From the NCBI GenBank assembly GCA_947247005.1, contig OX365952.1:43566722-43630721 (forward strand): a stretch of DNA of 64,000 bases, in the 5' to 3' direction. Under the pieces are notes generated by a model. The model saw nothing but the letters and a program-made list of their open reading frames with translations, was not told where the DNA came from and did not search any database. Made by a program: the position numbers and the translations under genes. Position 1 is the stretch's first letter. Each line of letters begins with the position of its first letter. The DNA comes from Spisula solida (Eukaryota; Mollusca; Bivalvia; Venerida; Mactridae). Positions 35,501-64,000 of the stretch are shown in pieces.

Positions 35501-36965
35501 TCAATTTGCCTTAGAGTTACTGCCCTTGTACTGCCCTTGGTTTATTGACTAATTTCATCTCATAACTAGCGGGTATAATTTCATGAAACTTAAAATAAAT
35601 ATAAACATCTATACTGTGATGGTGCCAGTCAAGTTATTTTTATTGGTCAATTTTCTGTTGAGTTATTGCCATTTACTTATTGATAATTGTTGTCTGATGG
35701 AAGCTTACATCCCAAACTGTGCCATGAAATACTGATAACCTGTAGGCGGGGGATATCAATTCAACGAATTTGCTTGTTTTCACTGTATTACAAGTTATGT
35801 TTAAAAAGTTAAGTTACCAGTTTTTGAGGGGTGCATTCAGCAATTCAGCCATCCTTTGAAGTTCGACTTCCCTTGGTCATTTGGCTACCAAAGGAAACCT
35901 GCGTTCGAGTCTCCCTGGAGAGACTTTTTTTGTCCTGGTTTGTGTGCAGCCAACATGGAGATACATGGCCCAGGAATATCGAACATGTACAGACACTGCC
36001 CTCACAGGTACCAATTCACACCTTGGTTGAGTCGAACATTGTGGGTTACTCGTGCTCGGTTATTGAGCAGTGGTGTGGACAAGGATCGAACACAGGACCT
36101 CAATCCCAAAGCGCCGCTACCCATTACTGTGTAACCATTTGTGTCATACACATCTCTTAAGTTTGTATGCGTCATATACAGAATGCTTTGTATATTTCTA
36201 ATATTGTAGGTGTGTATTGGGGTATGATGTACAGTACTCAAAGTCAGATGATCAAGGCTCTTATACTTCTATTACTCCAGAAAATTGGACAAAAATTTCA
36301 ACTTCATTTGTGTATACACCGAAACCAAAGGAAGGTAAATATTTTGATTTTCAGTCATTAAGAGTTATTAAAAGGTTTGCAAGTTTTAAGGAACTACCTC
36401 AATAGCCTTAAGTAGTAAATTGTTCACTTTGAGTTAGGGGCTTAGGATTTTCCTGCCTGGCCATATCACAACATAGGCAAACAAGGTTGCAGTATTTTTC
36501 ATTGTTTGGCGCTTAGCATTGAACAAAGGAAAGCTGGCTTCTCTTCTCTTAAACCCTTGTGGCGTGGATACCATCAGTTTTCATAAGACATTCATGTCAA
36601 AAAATGAAGTACTGTCTGACCGCATATCTCTTTCTAGGTTTGAAATTTTATTTCTAATTACCATAAAGCAGGTGTTTGAATAGTCCAGTTTGTATGTTCA
36701 ACACTTCTTGTATGGAGGCATTTAGTGGGGATCTGAGATTGGTTTCGAATGACTCTGTCAGTATTTAGATATAAGGTTTGTGAATAAACAATGTGTCTTG
36801 TATATATTTCTATTTGTTAAACATGTTTTCTCTGTTTTAGGTGTTTCTGTAGACAAGTTGGTGACAGGTTACTATAAAGTACGAGCAGTTGACTACTTCA
36901 ACTACTACAGCGAGTTTTCCTTACCTACACATTACCCTGACAACCTTACCTACACATTACCCTGA
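20416..36965 (+). CDS. IDUA: Alpha-L-iduronidase (GH39), complete, 15 coding exons
   Basis: Lysosomal hydrolase that removes terminal alpha-L-iduronic acid from dermatan and heparan sulfate. Exons: 20416-20561, 21336-21479, 22845-23038, 23829-23924, 24259-24452, 24954-25054, 25485-25563, 28899-29148, 30207-30294, 31622-31731, 32195-32316, 33588-33713, 34188-34264, 36210-36334, 36841-36965. They total 1,977 nt with matching phases, giving 658 residues against ~653 in human. Residues 1-22 form a signal peptide. Recognisable blocks are '[11 protein letters not shown]', '[18 protein letters not shown]', 'IPGFELMG', '[10 protein letters not shown]' (acid/base E179), '[12 protein letters not shown]' (nucleophile E293), '[10 protein letters not shown]', then the C-terminal beta-sandwich and FN3-like domain ending '[19 protein letters not shown]'. 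The start at 20416 is chosen because an in-frame ATG at 20344 lies before a likely tttcag acceptor at 20384. Several exon ends carry tandem arrays. Confidence 0.95.
20945..21045. mobile_element. Half of a hairpin MITE (family H)
   Basis: 'gtgctttgataaaatagtac' with preceding 'gatcgtaaatttacgatttc' matches one terminal repeat of the MITEs at 42612 and 42957. Confidence 0.6.
21030..21265 (-). mobile_element. tRNA-derived SINE, minus strand, in IDUA intron 1
   Basis: On the minus strand, 'agcccagttagctcagtttg' (A-box) and 'tgggttcaatcctgc' (B-box) lie 35-45 bp apart near 21190-21255. The body reads '...atgtggatctgcctttacca'. The tRNA fold is incomplete. Confidence 0.65.
21336..21479 (+). CDS. 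IDUA: IDUA coding exon 2
   Basis: The gactttcag acceptor completes the Cys codon of '[10 protein letters not shown]' and the exon continues through '[20 protein letters not shown]'. Donor AG|gtttgt is weak, and a minisatellite begins about 20 bp beyond it. Confidence 0.9.
21505..22325. repeat. 48/51 bp minisatellite, about 17 copies
   Basis: Unit: 'ggggttttccaacaaatagt' then 'gtatattctgaaaacagact' plus 'cattccca' (an optional 'gac' makes 51). Unit lengths are multiples of three and stop-free, which creates artefactual minus-strand ORFs up to 146 codons. Confidence 0.9.
22473..22607 (+). CDS. Candidate IDUA cassette exon (135 nt)
   Basis: A tgttacag acceptor and TG|gtaact donor flank 135 open nucleotides (45 codons) whose phases fit between coding exons 2 and 3. 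Human IDUA has no counterpart and the protein aligns end to end without it. It is either an optional exon or chance. Confidence 0.25.
22845..23038 (+). CDS. IDUA: IDUA coding exon 3
   Basis: Encodes '[20 protein letters not shown]' and '[14 protein letters not shown]', the barrel region equivalent to human LDGYLDLLREN...WKDLV. Acceptor tcttcag, donor ATAG|gtaatt, phase 1. Confidence 0.93.
23829..23924 (+). CDS. IDUA: IDUA coding exon 4 (acid/base Glu)
   Basis: Contains '[11 protein letters not shown]', with the general acid/base Glu as residue 179. Acceptor cttgtag, donor CAAG|gtatgt. Confidence 0.95.
24075..24185 (+). mobile_element. tRNA-like SINE head fragment
   Basis: 'aatggccgtgtggtcaaata' resembles an A-box and 'tatgggtttgaatcccactc' a B-box. 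It lies in IDUA intron 4, 75 bp before exon 5. Confidence 0.5.
24259..24452 (+). CDS. IDUA: IDUA coding exon 5
   Basis: Encodes '[20 protein letters not shown]', 'GGPGDGC' and '[18 protein letters not shown]'. The last 42 bp and the donor are duplicated 66 bp downstream. Confidence 0.95.
24411..24532 (+). repeat. 66 bp tandem duplication of the exon 5 end and its splice donor
   Basis: 24411-24476 recurs from 24477. A second donor at 24519 ('aaaaag|gtttgta') mirrors the first at 24453. The added 66 nt are open in frame and would insert 22 residues ending '[11 protein letters not shown]'. Confidence 0.85.
24954..25054 (+). CDS. IDUA: IDUA coding exon 6
   Basis: Encodes '[20 protein letters not shown]' to 'KPFIN'. 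Donor GA|gtaagt splits the Asp codon of the NDEAD motif. Confidence 0.92.
25485..25563 (+). CDS. IDUA: IDUA coding exon 7 (nucleophile Glu)
   Basis: Completes '[20 protein letters not shown]', with the nucleophile Glu as residue 293. Acceptor tttctag, donor AAG|gtaatg, phase 0. Confidence 0.95.
25588..28340 (+). mobile_element. Composite element with 145 bp x ~12 tandem core in IDUA intron 7
   Basis: It opens with 'tagctcacctgagcacgaag' and closes with 'caggtgagcgctatagggcc'...'ggccctcttg', short inverted tips. Inside, 25680-27290 repeats a ~145 bp unit marked 'gctctagaggtcacattttt' and 'ctggggtcaaaaactaggtc' about 12 times. The remainder (27.3-28.3 kb) is non-repetitive AT-rich DNA with no coding signal. 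Confidence 0.75.
25680..27290 (+). repeat. 145 bp 'aggtcac' tandem array
   Basis: The marker 'ctctagaggtcac' or a variant recurs at about 25688, 25834, 25979, 26103, 26248, 26392, 26537, 26682, 26827, 26971, 27115 and 27259. Units 26.63-26.78 and 26.77-26.92 kb are almost identical. Confidence 0.88.
28623..28838. mobile_element. ~215 bp MITE with ACTGTAAACCAA ends
   Basis: 'atactgtaaaccaa' at the left and 'ttggtttacagtat' at the right are perfect inverted repeats. It lies 60 bp upstream of IDUA exon 8. Confidence 0.8.
28899..29148 (+). CDS. IDUA: IDUA coding exon 8
   Basis: 250 nt encoding '[20 protein letters not shown]', '[20 protein letters not shown]' and '[14 protein letters not shown]'. 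Acceptor tttacag, donor CTG|gtaggt. The preceding intron is 3.3 kb and mostly repeat. Confidence 0.95.
29195..29475 (+). mobile_element. ~280 bp short element, TATGTCCCC/GGGGGCATA ends
   Basis: Starts 'attatgtcccctatctttga', carries a GGTC microsatellite (29241-29270), and ends in 'gggggcatagtttatatg'. Related in design to family A. Confidence 0.6.
29617..29816. mobile_element. ~200 bp MITE (family T, copy 1)
   Basis: Ends 'tactgccagttagggtaatg' and 'actatcccaactggacagta' are inverted with TA at each side. The core shares 'cagataagcctttataattg'-like sequence with 38426-38636. Confidence 0.75.
29926..30182. mobile_element. Truncated MITE (family M)
   Basis: Shares 'cacaaattatcagaaa' and 'aagtaaacttccc' with 44675-45030 and ends 'tgatattacagtata'. 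The left end is lost. Confidence 0.55.
30207..30294 (+). CDS. IDUA: IDUA coding exon 9
   Basis: Encodes '[20 protein letters not shown]' and '[10 protein letters not shown]'. The donor is ACAG|gtaaac. Its last ~38 nt and donor are the first unit of an 18-copy array. Confidence 0.9.
30257..31160 (+). repeat. 50 bp x 18 array of the exon 9 end plus splice donor
   Basis: Each unit is 'tgtacatatacctcagttaa' + 'atggtacatcggacag' + 'gtaaacttgttttg'. Unit 1 is coding. Units 3, 9 and 11 read 'cagataaac', so their donor GT is lost. Units 5 and 13 are 1 bp shorter. Variants at units 2, 3, 5 recur at 10, 11, 13, which marks an 8-unit block duplication. Confidence 0.95.
31261..31485 (+). repeat. ~55 bp x 4 tandem repeat
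   Basis: Unit marked 'aatgtaatgctttcagtcag' and 'ggttgtttttaaaaaaaata', four copies, in IDUA intron 9 just after the 50 bp array. Confidence 0.9.
31622..31731 (+). CDS. IDUA: IDUA coding exon 10
   Basis: Encodes '[20 protein letters not shown]' and '[16 protein letters not shown]', aligning to human WRAAVLIYASDD. Donor ATA|gtatgt, phase 1. Confidence 0.9.
32195..32316 (+). CDS. IDUA: IDUA coding exon 11
   Basis: Encodes '[20 protein letters not shown]', the counterpart of human LVYVTRYLDNG. Acceptor atccag, donor GAA|gtaagt. Confidence 0.9.
32362..32522. mobile_element. ~160 bp MITE with (C)AGGGGTTCC ends (family G, copy 1)
   Basis: Matches 48810-48989 across 'aggcaaaaatgacccaaaat'-like and 'caagggtcaaaacccctact' segments. 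The left tip is eroded ('ccagggattacattag'). Confidence 0.7.
32553..33115 (+). repeat. ~41 bp minisatellite, about 13-14 copies
   Basis: Unit 'ttgccattggatagttcaaa' + 'tagtgtgctcagaatgctct'. Length and bases vary more than in the other arrays, so it is older. It lies in IDUA intron 11. Confidence 0.88.
33588..33713 (+). CDS. IDUA: IDUA coding exon 12
   Basis: Encodes '[20 protein letters not shown]', equivalent to human LPSLLLVHVCARP. Phase 0 at both ends. Confidence 0.92.
33836..34035 (+). mobile_element. tRNA-headed SINE (family L, copy 1)
   Basis: Shares 'gcctattggtagtctctcag', 'ccacttcaagtgc' and 'actctgatggtgatggattc' with 59560-59800. Body with 'aaatggtac' and 'ctcataccctcat'-type motifs. 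It sits in IDUA intron 12. Confidence 0.65.
34188..34264 (+). CDS. IDUA: IDUA coding exon 13
   Basis: Encodes '[20 protein letters not shown]', the start of the FN3-like domain. Donor CAAG|gtaaag. Confidence 0.9.
34580..35490 (+). mobile_element. ~0.9 kb repeat with two internal ~310 bp copies, IDUA intron 13
   Basis: 'aataactctggttgccatgg' and 'agtgggtggggctc'-type blocks occur at 34780-34960 and again at 35090-35275. It begins with a CCGTC run (34636-34665) and ends 'gggatacagggccatcttag'. The end resembles the close of the 25588-28340 element. Confidence 0.65.
35825..36140. mobile_element. Dispersed repeat plus tRNA-like minus-strand head
   Basis: 35825-35975 matches 48330-48490 ('ccagtctccctggggagact'-type). 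36000-36130 read on the minus strand has B-box-like 'ctgtgttcgatccttgt'. It lies in IDUA intron 14; the overlapping ORFs are not credible genes. Confidence 0.55.
36210..36334 (+). CDS. IDUA: IDUA coding exon 14
   Basis: Encodes '[20 protein letters not shown]' and on to '[10 protein letters not shown]'. The Cys pairs with the one in exon 13 in the human enzyme. Acceptor attgtag. Confidence 0.9.
36520..36600 (+). mobile_element. Fragment of SINE family L
   Basis: 'gaaagctggcttctcttctc' and 'gtggataccatcag' match the 3' part of 59560-59800. Confidence 0.45.
36841..36965 (+). CDS. IDUA: IDUA coding exon 15 (last)
   Basis: Encodes '[20 protein letters not shown]' and ends '[14 protein letters not shown]' with TGA at 36963. 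The stop lies inside the second unit of a 25 bp tandem array. Confidence 0.92.
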
Positions 36966-37219
36966 CAACCTTACCTACACATTACCCTGACAACCTTACC
37001 TACACATTACCCTGACAACCTTACCTACACATTACCCTGACAACCTTACCTACACATTACCCTGACAACCTTACCTACACATTACCCTGACAACCTTACC
37101 TACACATTACCCTGACAACCTTACCTACACATTACCCTGACAACCTTACCTACACATTACCCTGACAACCTTACCTACACATTACCCTGACAACCTTACC
37201 TACACATTACCCTGACAAC
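36920..37219 (+). repeat. 25 bp x 12 minisatellite spanning the IDUA stop codon
   Basis: Unit 'cttacctacacattaccctg' + 'acaac', almost identical in all copies. The first copy is coding; the second is read in a shifted frame and supplies TGA at 36963. Confidence 0.95.
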
Positions 37220-37404
37220 AGCTGATACTTCTTATAACTAGATACATGTATATATACACTCAAATATTATATGTGCTGGTTCTAGTGTATCTTAGAGCAT
37301 TATGATTCCATGATCAACTTTATCTGTGATATATCAAGTGCAATATTTTGTATGAAGGATTAACCTAGGCATCATGTATATGAAATATATTTTTGTACAG
37401 ATTT

Positions 37405-37410
37405 AATAAA
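37405..37410 (+). terminator. IDUA polyadenylation signal
   Basis: AATAAA 440 bp after the stop codon, in 'gatttaataaagtaatgg'. It is the first canonical signal after the tandem array. Confidence 0.6.
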
Positions 37411-37657
37411 GTAATGGCATGTATGCGCCTTGTGTTCTGTTTATCAATGTCCAACTATGAAGACTGTAAAATTAAATTAAGACAGGTGGATTTGGTTTAT
37501 TGAAAAAAACACCAAAATCCAATTAAGGATAATAAATGAGGTACTTAGGCAGTTTAAAGCTATAAAGTCACCAGAGAAGAGGGTGTGTAACTTTAAATGT
37601 TATTCTGTTGTTTTTATCACATTTAGTGCTCTTTTCAATATTTTTTCAGTCCTTAAT

Positions 37658-38041
37658 GCAGGGTGGCCACAGACAGGGAAAATGACTAAAAAATTCCCTG
37701 CAGGGAAAAATCAGGGAATATCAAAATTGGGCAAAAATCAGGGAATTATCAGGGAATTTAACGACTATTTGGGGAACAAATGTGTGTACTGGTAGCTTCT
37801 CTTCATGACTTCATTTAATAGTTGTATTAATTCAAACAGACTGTTATCAACATGTATGTGTTATAAGATATGCACAAATAACGAGTTTGGTGGTGAGTGT
37901 ATGGCTTTAAGGGGAAGTTGGAGGCCATACTTTCAGCTGTATCTGAGTTGTGAACACAGCAAACAATCCTGGAAAGTTACCTTTCAGTCAGGGAACAATG
38001 AGGGAATTCTGTTCTTCAATTTCTGTGGCCACCCTGTTTAT
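37658..38041. mobile_element. ~380 bp MITE with CAGGGTGGCCACAGA ends
   Basis: 'gcagggtggccacagacagg' at the left mirrors 'tctgtggccaccctgttta' at the right. 'agggaat/agggaaa' motifs recur inside. Confidence 0.8.
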
Positions 38042-38054
38042 GATGAGCAGTTGA

Positions 38055-38290
38055 TCTACTGGCTACTGTTTTATCAAAGCACTACGACAATCTTAAACTT
38101 ACGTTTAAATTCTTAATTATTCTTTAAAACCTACAAATTTTTGGGACAGATATGGATAGTAAGAGCTCGTCTGAACAATAATTCAATTTGAAAAATATTT
38201 TATAATAATTTGTAGCTGATAAAAGAGTTGAGAAGAATTGAAATTTGAATGTAATTAGTGCTCTATCCACTGTGCTGACAGGGCTAGCTA
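38055..38290. mobile_element. Degenerate hairpin MITE (family H)
   Basis: 'tactgttttatcaaagcact' and 'cttaaacttacgtttaaatt' at the left match the terminal repeats at 42612; the right side ('gaaatttgaatgtaattagt') is eroded. Confidence 0.5.
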
Positions 38291-38423
38291 TATATAATAC
38301 TTTCATCAATCAATAAGACACAAACATATTGTTCATTTTAGTATCCATGCTATTTATTTCAAGATAAACACACACAAACACATCATACATGTAAAGTAGT
38401 GAGATAAATAATATATACATCTA

Positions 38424-38638
38424 TAGTCCAGTTAGGATAGTGTGACAGTGACGTTGCAGTTTATGTGTACGCAAAAATCACAACCATTGTCTAAACAGGT
38501 AGAGCGAAGTTTAGTATGTTAGTTTAGCATTGAAATTACATTTGTTTGTACAGTATAAGCCTTTATAATTGGGTTTACACCGTTAAGTGGACTCGACCGC
38601 AGAGTCACTGGATTTTTATCCTGACTGGACTATACATG
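38424..38638. mobile_element. ~210 bp MITE (family T, copy 2)
   Basis: Flanked by TA: 'tagtccagttaggatagtgt' and 'tatcctgactggacta' are inverted. The core 'aagcctttataattgggttt' is shared with copy 1 at 29617. Confidence 0.8.
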
Positions 38639-38780
38639 TTCATACAATGTTTGTAAACAAATAAAACACAACAGATCGTAACCATCATAACAAAATCACA
38701 CTTTGTTAATAATCATTCATAGAACCGTGAGTATACCACAAATATATACATGTAACTATCAACTTCTCATTACATCAATA

Positions 38781-38946
38781 TACAGTCCGGTTTCGATATA
38801 ATGACACCCGATATACTGACACTTTCATATATTGACATCATTTTATGTTTCATTATCGCTCTTTTATATCAATTCAATATACTGACATATTCGTTACAAC
38901 ATTTTGCTTGGGAACAAATAGCGGCGTTGTATCGAGACCTGACGGT
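38781..38946. mobile_element. ~165 bp pogo/Tigger-like MITE
   Basis: TA-flanked ends 'cagtccggtttcgatataat' and 'cgttgtatcgagacctgacg' are inverted. Related to 49600-49752. Confidence 0.7.
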
Positions 38947-40307
38947 ATTATCATTTTATAGTAACATATTCTGGCCTAAATACAATATGTACAGCCATTT
39001 TGCATGGTAATTACTGTCTAAAGCATTTCCATATGGCTTAAATATTGCCGTCAAACTAAAAATATAACCATCAAACTTGTGTAGGTGGTCACTCCAATTA
39101 AGCAACCACCTGTTTTCATTTAGAAGCTAGTATTAAATTGCAAGCATGGATACTCGCAACCCTTGTCAGGCAGTTGGTCATGTTCAACATATGAAGTTTA
39201 TGTTATTTGACAAACAACTTTAACAAGGAAAAGCAATCTCTGATCTCACGTTATGCCAATTTAACGGCTTACCGGATGTTCACCTCAAAGATTTCAGTAC
39301 AAGAACTACACAAACTATAATGTGAACCCAGCAACCATGCGACATGCTTTAAGAAAATTAGTAAATAACAAGGATGTCAAAGAATGGCAGATCATGTTCA
39401 CTGGATTCAAATATTCGATCAGCCCAGTCATCATAATTCAAATACTTTGAATGCATTGTGTGGATTATAGATTTATAATACATCTGAATAATTACTATTT
39501 GTGGACTCTAGTGAACAACATTGATTGACTATCATAATTTAAATTATTACTTATCGCAGAGTAAATAACACAGAAACTAACAAAATAGTACTAAGCGGGT
39601 GCTGGATCAAAATAGTGACACACTTGGTACAAATGTGTACAGAATAAAAATGACAACAAGATTCAAAACAGATAATAAACGCCAAGTATAATCATAAATA
39701 ATGCAGATACAATCAGGTACAGGAACTAAAAGACTTGCAGGAACTGCTATAGTACCTAAATTGCTAGTTAATTGGTTTCTTATACAAACTGGGTAAAAAC
39801 TAAGACAAGACAAATTGATTCATAGATTATCACCCCCTCCTGCAGTTTTTCATTTCTTGAAAACAATTTATAGACTGCTCAAATGTGTCAAAAGTTTATC
39901 AAGAAAGCAATTTCGAAACCATTACATAAATGTGTATAAAAATTTAGTTGACAATCTAGGAATTGATCTTTTATGGCCTAAATGTGTATAAAACATCTGG
40001 TCAGGATAGATGACTGTATACAGTACGAAATAATAATGACTGACCGTTAACAGAGCCTAGCCATATACGCAACATAAATGATAAAACAAAAAGTGTATGT
40101 ACATTTCTATTAACAATGACTTGTTCTATGAAGTCAAATAATCAGTGATCACAACATTTTATACTTCTATTAAAACAGATAAACAGTTGTACATATTAAA
40201 ATTACATTCAATGTAATAAATAAGTTAACACTCAACAATATCCAGGTATAGTCTGTTTATTCAGGTTTGTCACTTGTATGCAAACATTGCAATATCAAAA
40301 CACTGTA

Positions 40308-40715
40308 GTTTTTATGCTCCCTGAAAATTCGGGGAGCATATAGTTGCCGCTTTGTCTGTCCGTTGTTCCGTAGTTCCATCCGATATTTTTGTCCGGAGCC
40401 TAACTCAAAAAGTTTGTGAGGTATTATCATGAAACTTCATATGTGGATAGATCTCAATGAGTAGAAGTGCAGTGCTCATGAACCACAATCTACATAACCT
40501 ATTTTTGGAGTTATTGCCCTTTGTTTTTTTCATACTGAGCTTTTTGTCCGGAGCCTAACTCAAAAAGTATGTGAGGTATCATCCTGAAATCTCATTAAGT
40601 CATAGTGCAGTGCCAAAGAACCATAACTCTCTTTTGCATATTTCTGGAGTCTTTTTTCTGTGACAAACATCCCACGGGGAGCATCACCAGTCACTGACGG
40701 CTCTTGTTATTGTTT
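40308..40715 (+). mobile_element. ~400 bp element with TTTTATGCTCCC ends
   Basis: Starts 'gtttttatgctccctgaaaa' and 'cggggagcatatagttgccg', ends 'cacggggagcatcaccagtc' and 'gacggctcttgtta'. It has an internal duplication of 'gtccggagcctaactcaaaa' (40391 and 40542). Same general design as family A. Confidence 0.7.
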
Positions 40716-41094
40716 AAAACATATTAATTGGAGAAAAGGGCAGTGGAAGCAATACCTTATTCAGTAAGGTACAAACTAATCCACATATATACATGCATTA
40801 AAATAAGACATTAATTAGAGAAATTGCAATAATGCAAAACCCGCCAAACTGAAGTGTGACGTACTGTTTACATTCGGATTAAAACCCGTTCCATACGGAA
40901 CATAAAATGACTAGCTAAACCTACACCATACTGTACGAAACTTGCAAGTGAGGACCCAAAATTGAGGACCATTTCATGTACACAATGTTACTTAAACAAG
41001 TGACTGACCTGAATAATCGATTTATATCACTGTATATAAGACTTTATAGACAAATATACCAACATCCTATCAGACTTGTGATCAATATCTAGTA

Positions 41095-41165
41095 AGTAAC
41101 TAAGTAAAGACTTTATTTAACGAGGCTACACATTTGGTTTCCCAATTTTCCATGTGGGCCTCAAG
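41095..41165 (+). repeat. Dispersed repeat, inverted relative to 52850-52920
   Basis: 'aagtaaagactttatttaac' and 'gaggctacacatttggtttc' match the reverse complement of 52850-52920. Confidence 0.6.
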
Positions 41166-42151
41166 ACACAAACACTATGCCATAGTATTATAGAGACAGT
41201 TGCAAGAAAAGGCTCTTCTAGAAAAGTTGATTAACAAAGTGCCACTTTGGATAGGTTTTTGCTCAAATTTTTTAAGAAGTTTATATTTAAAACAACAAGA
41301 TGCACAACTAAATCATCTCACTTTAGATTGTATCTTCAAAATAATTAAGTAGCCTGTATAACTTCTACCATATCCATCACATGATAATATGAATTAAAAA
41401 CAATATGATAGTATACTGTAACTATACAATGTCATGTCAGTTAAAGGAACACACATATATATATATACGATCACGTTTGTTTGGACAGGATGAACTTCTA
41501 AAAATGTATGTATTTTGCCTTAGATATGAAGCAAAAATTCATGCCTTTTAAAGTTCCTTCTAATATTTAAAATGCCCAAAATAAGTCCACCACTAACTGC
41601 TTTTTGCAGTTTTCTAGAACATTCATCTCGGTGAATCCGCCTGGCCCCGATCTCCCGAAGCATCTCAAGTAGAAATCTCAACTCAAATGGAGATTTTGAT
41701 AATTTCAAAGTCTGAATTTGAGAAAAATATGAATCTTGAACTCTCAAAATTTTGCTGAAATAAACTAAGAATAAGGTTTCTGTTTTGTTAAACCAATTTA
41801 GAGTACAATTTTGCATTGAAACTACCTCAGACGATAGGTGACCAAATTCGAGTTGGGATTGAGCTCAGATTGAGATGTTTCGGGAGATCGGGACCAGAAT
41901 TCACGGTACACAATTCAATCAACAGAACTACAAACACAGCCATTGAAGTCACAACATCTAATTCTTGGAATGTAGTATGCATTCAAAATAAAAACTTGTG
42001 TATAGTCTCTTCATTTTGATGAAAGTACGTGAAAGAATAGCAAAACTATAATAGTAAGCTACAATAGTGTTAGTTAATATCCAGTTTACAGCTACATTTA
42101 ATATTATCAAAGCCTAGACAATATAGTTTAGCTTGAGTAAATAGTTCAGTT

Positions 42152-42157
42152 TTTATT
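42152..42157 (-). terminator. Possible CCDC186 polyadenylation signal
   Basis: AATAAA on the minus strand about 85 bp after the stop codon. This would give a very short 3' UTR; later signals may be used instead. Confidence 0.35.
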
Positions 42158-42240
42158 TTTGGAAAACCAGCTGTATGTGACGTATAATGATAATCATTGA
42201 TTTGAGTTGTCTAGAAGACTGAACAGTACGGGGTAAGGAG

Positions 42241-63974
<21,734 letters not shown>

Positions 63975-64000
63975 TTCTAACGCAGACCTATTAAAAATAT

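Larger units (their letters stand above)
37411..42240. other. Intergenic region between convergent IDUA and CCDC186
   Basis: Tail-to-tail spacer plus both 3' UTRs. It contains MITEs at 37658, 38055, 38426 and 38781 and a short element at 40308. No exon-like segment is visible in 39050-40300 or 40720-41520. The ORF pair near 41520-42019 lacks family features. Confidence 0.5.

Noticed and set aside
35831..36160. 109-codon ORF in IDUA intron 14
   Set aside because: It spans a dispersed repeat also found at 48330 and a tRNA-like SINE head; not a gene.
41520..42019. Pair of ORFs (98 codons minus, 67 plus) as an extra gene between IDUA and CCDC186
   Set aside because: The two share inverted sequence ('gatctcccgaagcatctcaa' and 'gagatgtttcgggagatcgg'), indicating a degenerate inverted repeat and not a gene.

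Overview
The window reads as animal nuclear DNA. It has spliced genes with GT/AG introns, AT-rich non-coding DNA and a dense, varied population of short transposable elements. The repeat types (elements ending in TTTTATGCCCC-like tips, tRNA-headed SINEs, long 'aggtcac' tandem arrays, short hairpin DNA transposons with TA target sites) point to a bivalve mollusc. That assignment is inference, not a search result.

Three protein-coding genes can be assembled exon by exon with consistent reading phase. (1) Minus strand, 1-13806: the 5' part of a large protein with KH-like repeats, most like the N-terminal half of PARP14-type proteins. It has two small first exons (13714-13806, 3597-3783) and one large exon that runs off the left edge (1-1581). 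Its 9.9 kb first intron is filled with elements, including a 4.35 kb unit bounded by ~500 bp inverted repeats. (2) Plus strand, 20416-36965: a complete alpha-L-iduronidase gene (IDUA, GH39) with 15 coding exons that join without a frame break into 658 residues, with both catalytic glutamates present. (3) Minus strand, 42241-63974: a complete coding region for CCDC186, a coiled-coil trans-Golgi/dense-core-vesicle protein, in 18 coding exons giving 1297 residues. Its long acidic N-terminal extension lies in one exon. IDUA and CCDC186 converge tail to tail across about 4.8 kb of repeat-rich DNA.

The region 13.8-20.4 kb has no recognisable host gene. It holds a 3.2 kb element with ~135 bp inverted ends and an internal higher-order tandem repeat, a second copy of a ~570 bp element carrying a long perfect-stem hairpin, and a decayed non-LTR retrotransposon tail.

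The most unusual feature is the IDUA locus. Tandem arrays start at or include the 3' ends of several coding exons. The end of coding exon 9 plus its splice donor is repeated 18 times. The end of coding exon 5 plus its donor is duplicated in frame. The last coding exon runs into a 25 bp x 12 array that now supplies the stop codon. A ~50 bp x 17 array begins just after the exon 2 donor. No prokaryotic system, CRISPR array, rRNA or functional tRNA gene was seen.
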